A DNA stretch of 64,000 bases. Source: Schizophyllum amplum (Eukaryota > Basidiomycota > Agaricomycetes > Agaricales > Schizophyllaceae). Below the pieces are notes generated by a model. The model had not been told where the DNA came from, did not search any database, and saw only the letters and a list, made by a program, of their open reading frames with translations. A program made the position numbers and the translations under genes. Of this stretch, positions 31,542 through 43,129 are shown piece by piece. Position 1 is the first letter of the stretch; each line of letters begins with the position of its first letter. The stretch spans positions 558,001 through 622,000 of the forward strand of contig VDMD01000008.1 of the NCBI GenBank assembly GCA_007026445.1. Direction: 5' to 3'.

Positions 31542-33289
31542 ATGTCCAACAATGCTATCAAGCCCAGGCCGATTCCGACTCTACTTCTCATCGGGTTACT
31601 TCCTGTCGGCGCCTGGTTCTTCTGTCGACCCTTCATGGAACCTGTACCCGCCATCCCCGCGCTGTACACCTGTTTAGGATTCTCCACCTTTGCGTTCGTC
31701 TCTACGCTATACCTCGTGCCGAATCTCGGGCCTGTCCTTCGGGATAGCAAAGTCAAGCTCTATGGGCGCGATCTGCTGAAGCCCTACGCCGATCCCATGT
31801 GCGTTCCCTGAACCGCGAAGTGCACATTCCGCCTGACCACGTGTCGAGTAGACCAGAGAGCTTGGGACTCGTATGCGCGGCAGTCTACATCTCGTGCATG
31901 GTTTTGTTCATTCCCTTTGCCTTCTCGTCGTCTATGCGTAGCTTCTCTACCAAGCGACGCGAAGGCATAAGTATTACGGAGCTCCCGTTGTATCAGGCAA
32001 GTTGATTTATAAAGCTTCAATTTTTGGCTAACTTTCTGATAGCTCTCTTTGTATCTGTCATCACTGCTCTCTATCCTTATAGCGACTATGCTAGGTTTTC
32101 TGGATGATGTGTTCGACATACGATGGCGCCACAAACTGCCCATCCCCATCATAGCGTCGATACCTCTGCTTACGGTCTATTATGCCGAGAGAGGGAACAC
32201 GCAAATTGTCGTTCCTCTTCCTCTGCGCGGTATTCTGGGGTCCCTCGTCGATCTAGGTAAGTAAATCATGGATGCACACCTTACATGGCCTCTCACCTGG
32301 AAGCACAGGGCCGCTATACTACGTCTACATGTCTCTGCTGTCAACGTTCGCCACCAACAGTATCAACATTCTAGCCGGGATCAATGGCTCGGAAGTGGGG
32401 CAAGCTTTAATCATTGCACTCTCGGTCATTCTAAATGACTTGATGTATCTTCCTTGGCCCATGGACCTACGCATACCGATTCACCTATTGGGAAGCAACA
32501 GGGAGGTCGGTGTAGGCGGTGTATGGAGTGCAGGAATGGCCTATGGAAGCAGAGAGCTCGTCGAGCGTCACCTCTTCAGCCTCTACTTCATGCTTCCACT
32601 AGTGGCGGTCTGTTCTGGCTTTGTGTATCACAACTGGTCGGTAGTCTCGCGACACCGTTCTCTTCGCTATGCTAACGAGATGAAAAGGTACCCAGCGCGT
32701 GTATTCCCTGGTGACACTCTGTGTTATGTGACTGGCATGGCGTTCGCCGTCGTCGGCATACAAGCCCACTTCTCGAAAACCCTGCTGCTCTTCTTCATTC
32801 CCCAGATATTCAACTTTGTGCTCTCGTGCCCCCAGTTATTTGGCATCGTACCTTGTCCCCGTCACCGTGTCCCGGAGTGTGTCTTTGTTCATTCTCTGTC
32901 ACTATCTATTCTCTGACGGCGTGCCAGGTTTAGACAAGAGGAGAACCTCCTCTACCCGTCCAGAGTCGAGCTCAAGCAGCCTCTCAAGCCGCTTACAACC
33001 GCGGCTTTGCGTCTGCTAGCCACTTTGCGCCTCACCCGGCTGACAGTGGACGCCAAGACCGGTGTGATCACGCATGCGACCAACCTGACCATCCTCAACT
33101 TCTTCCTTCTGCATCTCGGACCCTTGCGCGAAGACACCCTCGTGAAAGTCCTTATGACCGTTCAGGCGAGTCACGGATCCATCTGGTACCGCGTGATTTA
33201 CTGACGTAGCCCAGGCCGCCGGCAGCGTCCTCGCCTTCGTCGTGCGCTACGTTCTCGCCGGCCTCGTCTACGATGGAGACAGACGGTGA
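31542..33289 (+). CDS. ALG7: ALG7, UDP-GlcNAc:dolichyl-phosphate GlcNAc-1-phosphate transferase
   Basis: Several exons from ATG 31542 ([20 protein letters not shown]) to TGA 33287. ALG7/DPAGT1 is a multi-pass ER membrane enzyme that makes GlcNAc-PP-dolichol, the first step of N-glycan precursor synthesis and the target of tunicamycin. Landmarks: [29 protein letters not shown], the active-site loop [77 protein letters not shown], the [16 protein letters not shown] loop, and the ending [14 protein letters not shown]. The final exon encodes [20 protein letters not shown] plus GDRR. The DDVFDIRW aspartates and the HRVP loop are all present. Junctions were judged by eye from the protein match. Confidence 0.93.
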
Positions 33290-33812
33290 TGAAGGCGGCG
33301 GTGCGGCACGACGGCAGGTCGTCGTTATCACTATGAACCGATCGGCGGGGGTCTCGGCCGGGAGCGGGGGGCACTTGCCCCCGTCGGCGGGTCTCCGCGC
33401 CCTGCCCGCGACTCGTTTCCTCCGCGCTCGGGGCGGCGTTAGCGGCGCTGCGTATACGAGCGGGCGCGCAATGACTGCAGGATGTGGCCATTGTTGTAGC
33501 TAGCCATTGTCTACGTATGTGTTCCCTCGGTCCACGATATTCTGAGCACGGTGATGCTCGCCTTTATTCACAGCTCCGTCATGTCAGCTCAAGCTCTCCG
33601 GTCTCATGAGCAAGCGCGCTCGTCCGAGCGTGCCGACGGGGCACGGGGGGCGCAGGAGATGGGGCACCCCGCATCTGCTCCGCACGGGGGCTTGGGGCAA
33701 TATCACATGCTTTCGATCACTTGAATCACTTGAGTCGCGCCTATATAACCATCGACCCTCAGAATCATGGACTCCTGCATATTGCTAACGTCCTTCCCAT
33801 CCCATTGCAGTC
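33290..33812. other. promoter region of isocitrate lyase
   Basis: 523 bp between the ALG7 stop and the isocitrate lyase ATG. The first 200 bp are rich in G and C runs. Three GCGGGG hexamers occur (33345-33350, 33364-33369, and the complement at 33667-33672). A TATATAA sequence near 33742 lies about 70 bp before the ATG. Confidence 0.45.
33345..33672. promoter_or_regulatory. candidate CreA/Mig1-type sites upstream of isocitrate lyase
   Basis: Three GCGGGG hexamers fit the SYGGRG consensus of fungal carbon-catabolite repressors, and isocitrate lyase genes are commonly glucose-repressed. In GC-rich DNA such hexamers arise by chance, so this is only a suggestion. Confidence 0.25.
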
Positions 33813-35744
33813 ATGTCAAACGAGCGCGCTGCATTCGCGAAGGAGGTCGCCGAGGTTGAGGAATGGTGGAAGGTGCGTTGCCTTCATCGTGCGCGTGATT
33901 CGCAGCTGACACTCAGCGTTGTTCAGAGCCCCCGTTTCGCGCGCGTCAAGCGCCCCTACACGGCTGCTGAGGTTGTCTCCAAGCGAGGGACATTGCCGAT
34001 CCAGTACCCGTCCAACGTCCAGGGAAAGAAGTTGTGGACGCTACTCGGCGAGCATGCTAAGCGCGGGACGCCATCGCACACCTACGGCGCGTACGTGACC
34101 CCTTTCTCCTGTTTGCAATGTATGGCTCTTACCTTCTCACAGGCTCGATCCCGTCCAGGTCACGCAGATGGCCAAGTATCTTGAGACAGTCTACGTGTCG
34201 GGCTGGCAGTCATCAAGCACAGCGTCCAGCACGAATGAACCTGGCCCGGACTTGGCTGGTCAGCTGCTCTTCCGTCCTTGGCGTAGTAGCTTTTACTCAC
34301 GGAGCTCGCTTGCAGACTACCCCTACAACACTGTCCCCAACAAGGTGGAGCACCTCTTCATGGCACAACTATTCCACGACCGGAAGCAACGGGAAGCGCG
34401 CAGCAACTTGAGTGATGCTGAGCTCGCCAACACCCCATACATCGACTATTTGCGGCCACTCGTCGCTGATGCGGACACCGGACACGGAGGTCTAACTGCT
34501 GTCATGAAGTTGACAAAACTCTTCGTTGAGCGGGGAGCCGCGGGCATTCATATTGAGGTTCGTGCGTCTGCTGTACACCCGCTATTGAGCCAACACAGTT
34601 ATAGGATCAAGCACCCGGAACGAAGAAGTGTGGTCACATGGCTGGCAAGGTGCTCGTACCCATCTCGGAGCACATCAACCGCCTTGTCGCCATCCGTCTG
34701 CAGTACGACATTCTCGGCGTCGACAACCTCGCCATCGCGCGCACCGACTCCGAAGCTGCCACCCTCATACCTCGAACATCGACACCCGCGACCACGCCTT
34801 CATCTTGGGCTGCACCAACCCCTCCATTGGGTCGCTCTGCCAAGTCATGATCGAGGCCGAGCGCGCGGGCAAGCTCGGCGACGAGCTACAGGTCATTGAG
34901 GACACGTGGATCGCGCAAGCGAACCTCCAGCTTTTCTCTAAAACACTCGCCGACGCCCTCGTCCGCGACGGCGCATCCTCATCCACCGTCGAGAAGTTCC
35001 TTGGCCGCATCGCGCACGCATCGTACTCCGACGCCGTCGCGATTGCGCAGAAGGAGTTCGGCTTGAAGGCCGTGCCGTTCTGGGACTGGGATGCACCACG
35101 GACGCGCGAGGGCTTTTATCGCTACCAGGGCGGGACGCAGTGCGCTATCAACCGCGCTGTCGCCTACGCGCCGTACGCGGACTTGCTGTGGATGGAGACG
35201 AAGAAGCCGATTATGGCGCAGGCGAAGGAGTTCGCCGCTGGTGTACATGCTGTGCACCCCGGGCACTGGCTGGCGTACAACCTCAGCCCGTCGTTCAACT
35301 GGGATGCAGCAGGGCTCGGCGAGAATGACATGAAGTCATACGTCTGGGAACTGGGCAAGCTCGGCTTCGTGTGGCAGTTCATCACGGTAAGTACCTCTGC
35401 ATCGTGCACGATAGCGTGTTGCTCACGGTGTTGGTTTCAGCTTGGTGGCCTGCACTCGAATGCGTACATCTCGGATCTTTTCGCCAAAGAATACGCCAAG
35501 ACCGGCATGAAGGCGTACGTCGAGCTTGTACAGCGAAAGGAGCGCGAGCTGGGCACCGACGTGCTCACTCATCAGAAGGTTCGTGCCCGCTTGATTTTCC
35601 TGCCCATTGATAGCTGACGTGTATTCACAGTGGAGCGGTGCGGACTACGCCGACAACTTGTTGAAGACGGTAACGGGAGGTATCTCGTCGACGGCTGCGA
35701 TGGGTAAGGGCGTGACGGAATCACAGTTCGGCGCGAAGTTGTGA
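33813..35744 (+). CDS. ICL1: isocitrate lyase, glyoxylate cycle
   Basis: Multi-exon gene from ATG 33813 ([20 protein letters not shown]) to TGA 35742. Isocitrate lyase splits isocitrate into succinate and glyoxylate, letting the fungus grow on acetate, ethanol or fatty acids. Landmarks: [53 protein letters not shown], the metal-binding DADTGHGG, the catalytic [42 protein letters not shown], and [12 protein letters not shown]. The frame changes once between EAATL and SNIDTRD at about 34767-34770. The exon is otherwise continuous and no intron fits, so one base appears to be missing from the sequence. The C-terminus (ESQFGAKL) ends in AKL, a peroxisomal (PTS1-like) signal. Confidence 0.92.
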
Positions 35745-36040
35745 ATTTGAACTCTGTAGCTTGTCATGCATCATCCTGTATTTGTACACCATTTATTGAG
35801 TCTTGCACAGCACACGCTGAATATATACCTAAGTCTCTCGCCTTCACCGTAGTAGGTAAGAGAGATCTTCATTTCGGCTTCATAACTCAAGTCGCTGCGA
35901 CTTAGACGACGATGCACCGCAAGACTCTTACTACATTTCCATGGACTTTATACCAGTTGCAAGTAGCAGAACTACATGACTTCTATAGTACGGACTGCCT
36001 CATAGTACATGGAGGCTTCACATTCGCATGATTAATCTAC

Positions 36041-36780
36041 TCACACGCCCTTCACCAGCAAATCGTCTGGCCCAATTTGCGTGAAAGTGATGCCCAAGGC
36101 TCGCGCACGCTTGACGATGTCGTCTGGCACCTTGCAGGTGACTTCTACCGCAAGGCGACGTTGCTGACCGCGCACGTAGCGCGTTTCAAGCGCGCTCAGG
36201 AGCCTCTGGGCGGTCAGTCCCTGAATGTTCTGCAAAGAAAGCTTGCGGAGGTAAGGGAACCCGTGCCCCTCCACTAGAGCGTAGAGGACTCTATGCTTGA
36301 TATCGGCATTGGTTTGAAGGGAAAGGGACATGAGGCGGCTAGCAGCGTTTGACTCGAGGTATTCGGAGAAGCCCGCCTGAAAACAGCAATGCCAGGACAG
36401 GCTGACGTGCTTGAGCGCTGTAGACGCGGATAGAAAGTCATAGACCGCCCTCTCGAAGTATTTCGACGACAAGCCTGGCCGAAGGATTGCGACAGTTTTG
36501 AGGTCCGGCGCTTCAATAGCATCAAGGAGATCTGCGAGCTGAGTCTGCGTGGTCGCTTTGCTGTTGTTGCCGCCAACAACGAACGAGATGAGACGGCTGG
36601 CGAATACAGGCCCGTGGTACACCGCTCTCTCCCAGATCCGGATGGCGGTCTCATTCTTGGTGTCGATGCGTCAAAGTCTGACACAGCGACGCCGTAGTTC
36701 GGACGATCCTCCCGTTGGCAAAACTCGGAGATCCAGAGAATGATTTCGTCGCCCGAAGCAAACTCCGATGTACGTTTCAA
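36041..36780 (-). CDS. F-box/LRR-like protein, C-terminal part
   Basis: Two overlapping minus-strand frames make a single protein if one base is added near 36660-36672. The joined product runs from KRTSEFASGDEIILWISEFC through TAIRIWERAVYHGPVFASRL to FTQIGPDDLLVKGV. It has regularly spaced leucines (LKHVSLSWHCCF, RLMSLSLQT, YLRKLSLQNIQGL) typical of the repeat region of mushroom F-box proteins. No F-box is visible upstream, so either the 5' part is missing or the gene is a fragment. A start near 36847 (MYIFSGNFVV) would also need an added base. Function unknown. Confidence 0.5.
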
Positions 36781-37689
36781 GAACTTCGTAGTGGCTCGAA
36801 CAGGGAAGTCATGGCCTGACGACGAAGTTCCCGCTGAAGATATACATCAATAAAAACATACGCGACGCGGTGATTCTATCCAACGCACCACTGCTGGGGC
36901 GTCCTTGCGGACTACACCGCTCGATGCACCTCCACGAGGAGAAGCATTTTGCTTGCTGGACACGGCAAGGATATATAGTGAGCAGATGGTTCTCAAATAT
37001 ACATGATGATCAAAACTCACGGGCGAGTACTAGGGCCAGGAGAGGACCTTTGCTTGTTCGTCTTCGTCTTGACCATGATGAATGTAGTGTTTCGAATATA
37101 GTGGACGGAGTTGACGTATGCTGCTTTTCAGGGCACCATAGTCCAGCTTTTATAGGCATATCGCTGGCCAAAAGACGACTGCACCGAATGCTCGTGAATT
37201 CGCGGCGTCTGGAGCAATCCTTCCAGAACGGGTGTACAAGCAGGACAATTACAGTAGGCACGAGTCTGGCTTCTTCGCAACCGCCAGTGCAGTGACGTCT
37301 GGTCCCACCCTCGTAGAAGTGCGAGGTTTCGTGCAACCAACAGTGCTTGGGCCAAGGCCAAAGCATACCGCAGCACTTTCAGCTTCTGACAATAGATACG
37401 AATGGCGCTAGAATCTCCGGACCCAGGTAGAGCTGTGCCGAGGGTCTAAACAGATTACGAATAGCGTGGGCTTCGCCGGTACGAACAAAAGAGTCGTCCC
37501 GAAAGGGAGGACAAAGGGACCGGGCGGCAGACGGCCCGCTGATCCGATCCGGGTTTATAAGGCGATGAATCTTGGTCCCCATCCTCATCGTCGAACGCGG
37601 TACCCAACTGGCTGCCAAGGACTGCCGAAGCTCGGACGCGCACCTGCAGGAGAGGCATACCTCTCTGAAACTGGAACTGGCCTAGTTGT

Positions 37690-38215
37690 AGGGTGTATCA
37701 TCGACTTTGTTGGCAAGAGGGGTCGTCACTGCAGTCGCTGCCGAAGCTGTCGGGTAGACAGTCTAGCCAGCGACTGCGAGACCCCTCTTTGCTGGGCCCA
37801 TTGTGTTCGGCAGTTGTGCATCAGGGGACTGCTTTAACCGAGCGTCGGAATACCATAAAAGGGTCCGATGCTCGTAGGAACCTTGGCGCGCAGCTACGGA
37901 CACGGGGGTGGGCTCGCGTTCATCGCGGGCGAGCGCTCACTGCTGTCTGTCATCCTCACCCGAGGTCGATGGGTGGCTTGTGCAGTGCGTCTGCTCGTTG
38001 CCCGGACTGTGTGTCGCCATCGTTATCGATCCTCATCGGCTGGATGGCGGAGGCGGCATGCATTTTGTGGCACCGGCCGAGTGTGGCGCAATGGTCGCAG
38101 ACAGTTCCCAGTAGCTGAAAGCGACTATAGGCTTTCAGCGAGCGGATATCTGACTGCGCGCATGCGCTACGCTCAGCCGACAGACGACAATTTTTGGAAC
38201 TCCGTCGGTCCATTG
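37690..38215 (+). repeat. diverged tandem duplication, copy 1
   Basis: Aligns with 38330-38850 at an offset of about 625 bp. Matching blocks include GCCCGGACTGTGTGTCG/GCCCGAACTGTGTGTCG, GGCTGGATGGCGGAGGCGGC/GGGTGGATGGCAGACGCGGC, and GACAATTTTTGGAAC/GACAATCTTTGGAAC. Confidence 0.65.
37717..37795. repeat. imperfect inverted repeat (hairpin)
   Basis: AAGAGGGGTCGTCACTGCAG plus TCGCTG at the left pairs with CAGCGACTGCGAGACCCCTC plus TTT at the right around a loop of about 25 bases. The left arm has a few extra bases. It lies inside copy 1 of the tandem duplication and is not preserved in copy 2. Confidence 0.55.
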
Positions 38216-38329
38216 TGACAGGCCTTGCAGAGCGTTGCTCTCACCCTTTCATCGTCGGGCGCAGTGTCCACCGACGGCCACAACGAGCGCTATGACAAGT
38301 AAGTTCAGGGGCGGTTTGTACGACGTGCT

Positions 38330-38850
38330 ACCTTTGGTGGCAATGTCGGCATTCCTGCTGGCCGTTGATGGTGATAGCTTGGCGGCGCTATGTGGTGGGC
38401 GGATCGCCACTGCGGTCACTGTCGAGGCTGTTGAATAATGGTCCAGTCAGTGATCGCGAGATCCGTTCCTCGTCGGTTCGTCGCGGAAGGCTGTTTGGAA
38501 CTTCGAGGCGGCGGGCGGTGGACGTGCGCCTACTGCGAGGGGGCGCTCGACGTCTTCGGTGTCATTCGCCGGCCTTACAAAAGGGCGGCGAGTAACGGCG
38601 GAGATGTTGCACGTTCCTTCGCTGCCCGAACTGTGTGTCGCTGACAATGTTGTCAATCTTTGGGTGGATGGCAGACGCGGCGACGCATACTTCGTGGCGT
38701 CAGGTGGCTGCGGCGTGGTCGTCGCAGTTATCTGCATACCAGTAGCTGTTTGCCTTCATTGGTAGACAGCGAACGGATGTAGGTTTGCGCGCCTGCGCTG
38801 TAGCTGGTTGGCATAGATGACAATCTTTGGAACCACTTCAGTCCGTTTTC
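38330..38850 (+). repeat. diverged tandem duplication, copy 2
   Basis: Second copy of the unit at 37690-38215, with many substitutions and small length changes, so the duplication is old. Confidence 0.65.
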
Positions 38851-38900
38851 GGGCCCAATGAAATACATACTCCTTCATTGCCAGGTTCGATATACTATAG

Positions 38901-40168
38901 TTACAACTCATGCCTGCGTGAAAGCCCCTTGCTCCCCGAAATTTCGGCACCAATCTTGTATCCGAGAACCTGCAAGACCGACATGCATGAGCGTCGTGGC
39001 AGCGGAACAGATTTCTAAGATACGCACCTTGTCCCAGTCAAGCTTCTGTCTCGTCATTGGCAATGCGCGTCGAAGAGCCTTGAAGGTCTTCTCCCCCATC
39101 TCGGAATAGGTGTCATTCAAGGAGGTCTGGTATTTGGTCTCCTCGAAGTCGATCAGAGCAAGGATCTTCGATGCGGCAGCAGCTGGCGCCGATGTGACGA
39201 TTGCGGCAGGTAGGGCAATTGTTATGTTGTGCGTGGTGTTCAGTTGAACCTGCATACGCTTTTATTAGCGGGTATCAAAGACAAGAAGCGTGGGGACGTA
39301 CGTTCCCTTGCTCGTAGTAGTGCACGTTGAGCATGATCTTGCCAACCACGGTGCTGTCACTCAAGTCAACGGCGTACTCTGATCGCCATCGACCTGACCT
39401 GGAAATGAGAAGTTGGTCAGTCGCGCGAGTACTGCAAACAACAGAGCGACGCGCCAGTAGTTGTTGGGGTTGTACTTGTTAGAGACAATCTGGACGGTGA
39501 ATTTGTTGGGCGCATCTGGTGTCACAAACACCGCGGCAACTCCCTCGACAAAGTGTGATGAAAGGTATGCGGATGTGGCGGTCTCCAAGGCCGATCTGCG
39601 GACCCACGAGCATGAGTTGAATGGTGTTTGTCGTAGGGACGAGAACCTGCGCACCGGAATGCCTCAGAATCGGCATCAGGCTCGTACGGTTGTGGATCCG
39701 ACGCTTCCTGGGCGGTATGTCAGCGAGAGCGTCTGTCAAGCGCAACACACGCACCAAGCCCAAATGGTCAAACAGGAAGCTCGTCTTCGATCGCGGGTCG
39801 AGGAATCGCTCCTTCGAGCCCTCCTCGGTGGACAGAATAGCAGCACGGCTTATGAGCGTCTATGCATCTAGGTCATCGATGGGTCAACCCGCACGCGCTG
39901 CACTCTGGCGAACCTGATGCTGCGCGCCTGGCACGTCCACGGTGATGAATTGTTCGAGGTTGTACTCCCTCAGGGTGCTCTGGATGCCGTCCTGCAGCGA
40001 GTCATCGTCCGAGATGATGTTCCTGACATCTGCACCGTATAGCAACGTTCAGGTGGGATGCAGCGCGACGCGACGACGCGGCGCACCGTTAAGAACATCA
40101 TTGATCTCTCCTGGAGGAGATTGGAGGAGGAAGTTGCTGGCTGTCTCGATTCTCTCCTTCGCGTCCAT
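38901..40168 (-). CDS. CAP1: F-actin capping protein alpha subunit
   Basis: Multi-exon gene from ATG 40168 to TAA 38901. Capping protein is an alpha/beta dimer that blocks actin filament barbed ends at cortical patches. Landmarks: MDAKERIETASNFLLQSPPG followed by EINDVLNDVRNII, LREYNLEQFITVDVPGAQH, RSKTSFLFDHLG, PYEPD...PYDKHHSTH, AYLSSHFVEGVAAVF, NKYNPNNYWR, NVHYYEQGN, and the alpha-subunit signature KTFKALRRALPMTRQKLDWD followed by KVLGYKIG. The last splice (donor at 39027, acceptor ending 38970) gives the expected WDKVLxYKIG ending. One missing base is inferred at the CCC run 39603-39605, after THARG. Its start faces the next gene with 174 bp between them. Confidence 0.88.
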
Positions 40169-40342
40169 GACGGCAACTGTGTTTGGTGGCGGAGATGAAG
40201 GCAGGAGGACAGGTGCAAGCTGGTGATCGCTGATGCGTGACGCCTTCACTGCTTGTTCTTGACCGTCATCTTGCCTGGTTCTCGACGTTCTGCTTACTCG
40301 CTACTCCAATTGCTCTGGCTACTGACCGTCGGTCCTCGCATC

Positions 40343-42927
40343 ATGCTCACCGAGGACGAACTCAAGAACTCACCGTGCCTCAACTGAAAGCCCTCTGCAA
40401 GGAAAAGGGCGTCACTGCATACTCCAAACTCAGCAAAGTACCACTTGTCGCAAAGCTTTTGGAATGGCAAACGAAGAATACAGCACAGCCTGTCCCTCCG
40501 GACGCGCCGAAACCTGCTTCCTCTGACGACTCTCCTCAACTTCTTGACAAACCCGCACCTGCGCCTCAGGCATCCATCAGCTCCGCGCCCCCGGCTCGCA
40601 CTCCCTCTATCTCACCGACTTTGCAATCGACGTCTGTCCAGCCCTCCACCGAAACTCCATCGACTGCAGGATTGCTTCCATCGACAAATGTAACCCCAGC
40701 AGGTCCACCTCATGACGCCCGTCCTCACCAGCCCGAACTCCCTACGGTAGCGGCAAAGGCAGTCACGCTGTCGAAAGCCAACCCCTCATCCACCCCAAAT
40801 CAAGCAACGACAAGCTATTCCGATGTCGCTACCGCTCTCGCGCCGTCAATAAAACGAAAGAAAGCTAGCGGGACCACTACCTCGATCGCTGAACGCAAAA
40901 GTACTGCCAAGACGACGCCGTTACCTACTGCTCTATCTGCATCCGCCAGATCTACGCTGGGACAATCATCTACGACCTGCTCATCCGTTGCTAGTACAGC
41001 GTTGCTCATGCAGAACACTCCCGTCCTTGCGCCAGCTGTACCCAAGAAGCGTGTTGGTTCAGCATTGTCGAAGGATTCGCGAACCACGAAGAAGAAGAAA
41101 GTAGCTTTGACTGCCGGCTCAACTACACCATCTACAATCGCTGAGACTAGCTCGCCGCAACCACCTACCCTGCGCACTCAAGGAAGTCGAGAACCCGGGG
41201 CTGCTGTTCTACTTTCATTCTTGCCTGCGGCATCCATACCGTCGAAGCGTCCAGCGCCCTCGATTCTCGATACCTCTCTCAAGACTTCGAAGACAGTTGT
41301 ACACGACACGTCAGTACTCAAAATTGCACCGAAGAGATTTGTCCCCCTTCGACCTGTCAGCAAAGCTACGCGAGAGCCATTGCCGAAGGCAGTTGCCACC
41401 CTCCCAAATACGCATTTTCGCTTGAATGCGCAGGCCCCTGTTTCGGCGCCAACCCCTGCGAATACGTCAGATAAATCTGGCTTGGACCATATCGACGAAG
41501 TTCATCACGACATGCCCACCACGCACCAATCCATATCCATGCCTCCGTCTCGGGCAAACAGGAAGCGCGTTCCCTCATGGGCAGTCATCCTGAGTGCTGT
41601 CGAGCCAACGGAACTGCGGAATTGCGCACTTGTCTCCAGGATGTTTCGATACGCCGGTGCGCCTCGCTACACTACTGCCAAAACCCTTGAACTGATTGTT
41701 TGCCAGTCTACCTGTCCGCTGGCGTACGACTTGAGCGATACTTCCGTGGGGGAAGACTCGACAGGGACACGAAACACACCTCGATGAATATGGCGAATAT
41801 GTGGCCATATCTTCTGGCGCGAGAGCGCGAGGCGAACGAAAAGGCTGGAGTATATGCACGCTCTTGGCTTGCGCGCGTCTTCGATGACTGCCAGCTGATA
41901 GCTTGGAAGCTATGGGCATGTCCGGATAATGCGAAGCAAGCGACGATGGCTGTTAGGTATGCGAGTCTCTTGATGCTCTGGCTACGGACTAGCGTGGAAC
42001 TGATGATATTTTCGCAGATTTCTCATGACTCGCCTGTATTTCGACGTTTCCGTGGAGGCAAAGACAAGCTGGCGCGACGATACCATCATCGTTGACGCGC
42101 AGGAGGTGCTTCACGGCGAAGTCTGGAAGATCACTACGAGAGAAGCCGGGCGCGACGTGCAGTACCACGTACTGGAAGCGACATGCGAAGTCATTGGTCT
42201 GGCTGATCCCTCCCTGCCTTCACCCGTCACTGCTCTCCATGATGCAGAAAGCCCTGTGTCGTGTATTCCTGTGCGGGCAGACTGGTCTGCGTATGTGGCT
42301 CTCAGGCAAACATCGCCTACCGTTGCTGGTGACTCGCTCCTCCAGCATGTCTCTTGGGAACACAGGGGGAGTATGACCGAGGGATCAGTACGCTCTGGCT
42401 ACGCCGGACGGAGAGGGGGGTGATGTCGGGCGCGTCAAGCTTGCGGTCGCGCGGCGCTACATCTATGCGTGCATTGTAGCGAATAGGTGAGTCTGTCTTC
42501 ACTTGTCTACGTCCTCACCGAAGTTGACTTCCACGACAGTGTCAGCGGTCAGTATATGCGCTTGACCGAGATGGTGCAAGAGTTTCATGGCGTGGAGACA
42601 AAGGGAATAGCGACGACGGAGAAATTCAGACAGAAACAGACTGTCAAGTTGAATCTCTTCCTACCAGGGTGAGCCGTCCACCATCGTCGGACCAAGACTG
42701 TCTGGCTCATTATATTCAGTCATCATCACGTCGAAAGTCTGCACTTTACGACGTCTAAGGGCACTCCTCTGCACCCGGACGTTGCCGTGGTGCAGACGCC
42801 GGGGCGGGAGTACTATATACTGAGGGACAATGGGATGCAGATAGGCTGTGAAGAGGACGGTGTGGCGGAGGTATTCAAGAAGATGCTGGGTTGCGATAGG
42901 CTGGGAGTTGCGACTTCTAATACATGA
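40343..42927 (+). CDS. unknown protein with N-terminal SAP-like motif
   Basis: Exons start at ATG 40343 (MLTEDELK), end exon 1 at 41656, then 41707-41956, 42018 to about 42488, 42538 to 42668, and 42720-42927. Two single-base gaps must be filled to keep frame (about 40367 and the G run 42365-42369). The N-terminus LTVPQLKALCKEKGVTAYSK followed by LSKVPLVAKLLEW looks like a SAP DNA-binding helix-extended-helix. A Ser/Thr/Pro-rich region of about 350 residues with basic clusters (KRKK, KKKKV) follows. The C-terminal half is well ordered: TELRNCALVSRMFRYAVYLS, MWPYLLARERE, DAQEVLHGEVWKIT, YHVLEATCEVIG, and REYYILRDNGMQIGCEEDGV. I recall similar hypothetical proteins in mushrooms but know no function. 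A nuclear role is inferred. Confidence 0.7.
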
Positions 42928-43129
42928 TATACCTCTCTGCCAGTTGCATTGACCGTATATTCTGTCGTCGCGAACTCGACATGAAGCTCAAGCAGGCTTC
43001 CTTGAGGCTTCTCGTGAATACAATGCCTGCCATATACGGACATTTCCCCGGCGTGCTTAGACCGGCGAACAGTCTCACGCCTGCACTCACGCAGCGCGCT
43101 GTTCCCTTCCCCCACGCTCCCACTACATT

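Larger units (their letters stand above)
36781..38900. other. gene-poor region with diverged tandem duplication
   Basis: 2.1 kb without a convincing gene. It holds an old duplication (two copies about 625 bp apart) and an inverted repeat. Open frames on both strands are short and lack motifs. This could be the decayed remains of a mobile element or of a duplicated gene. Confidence 0.5.
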
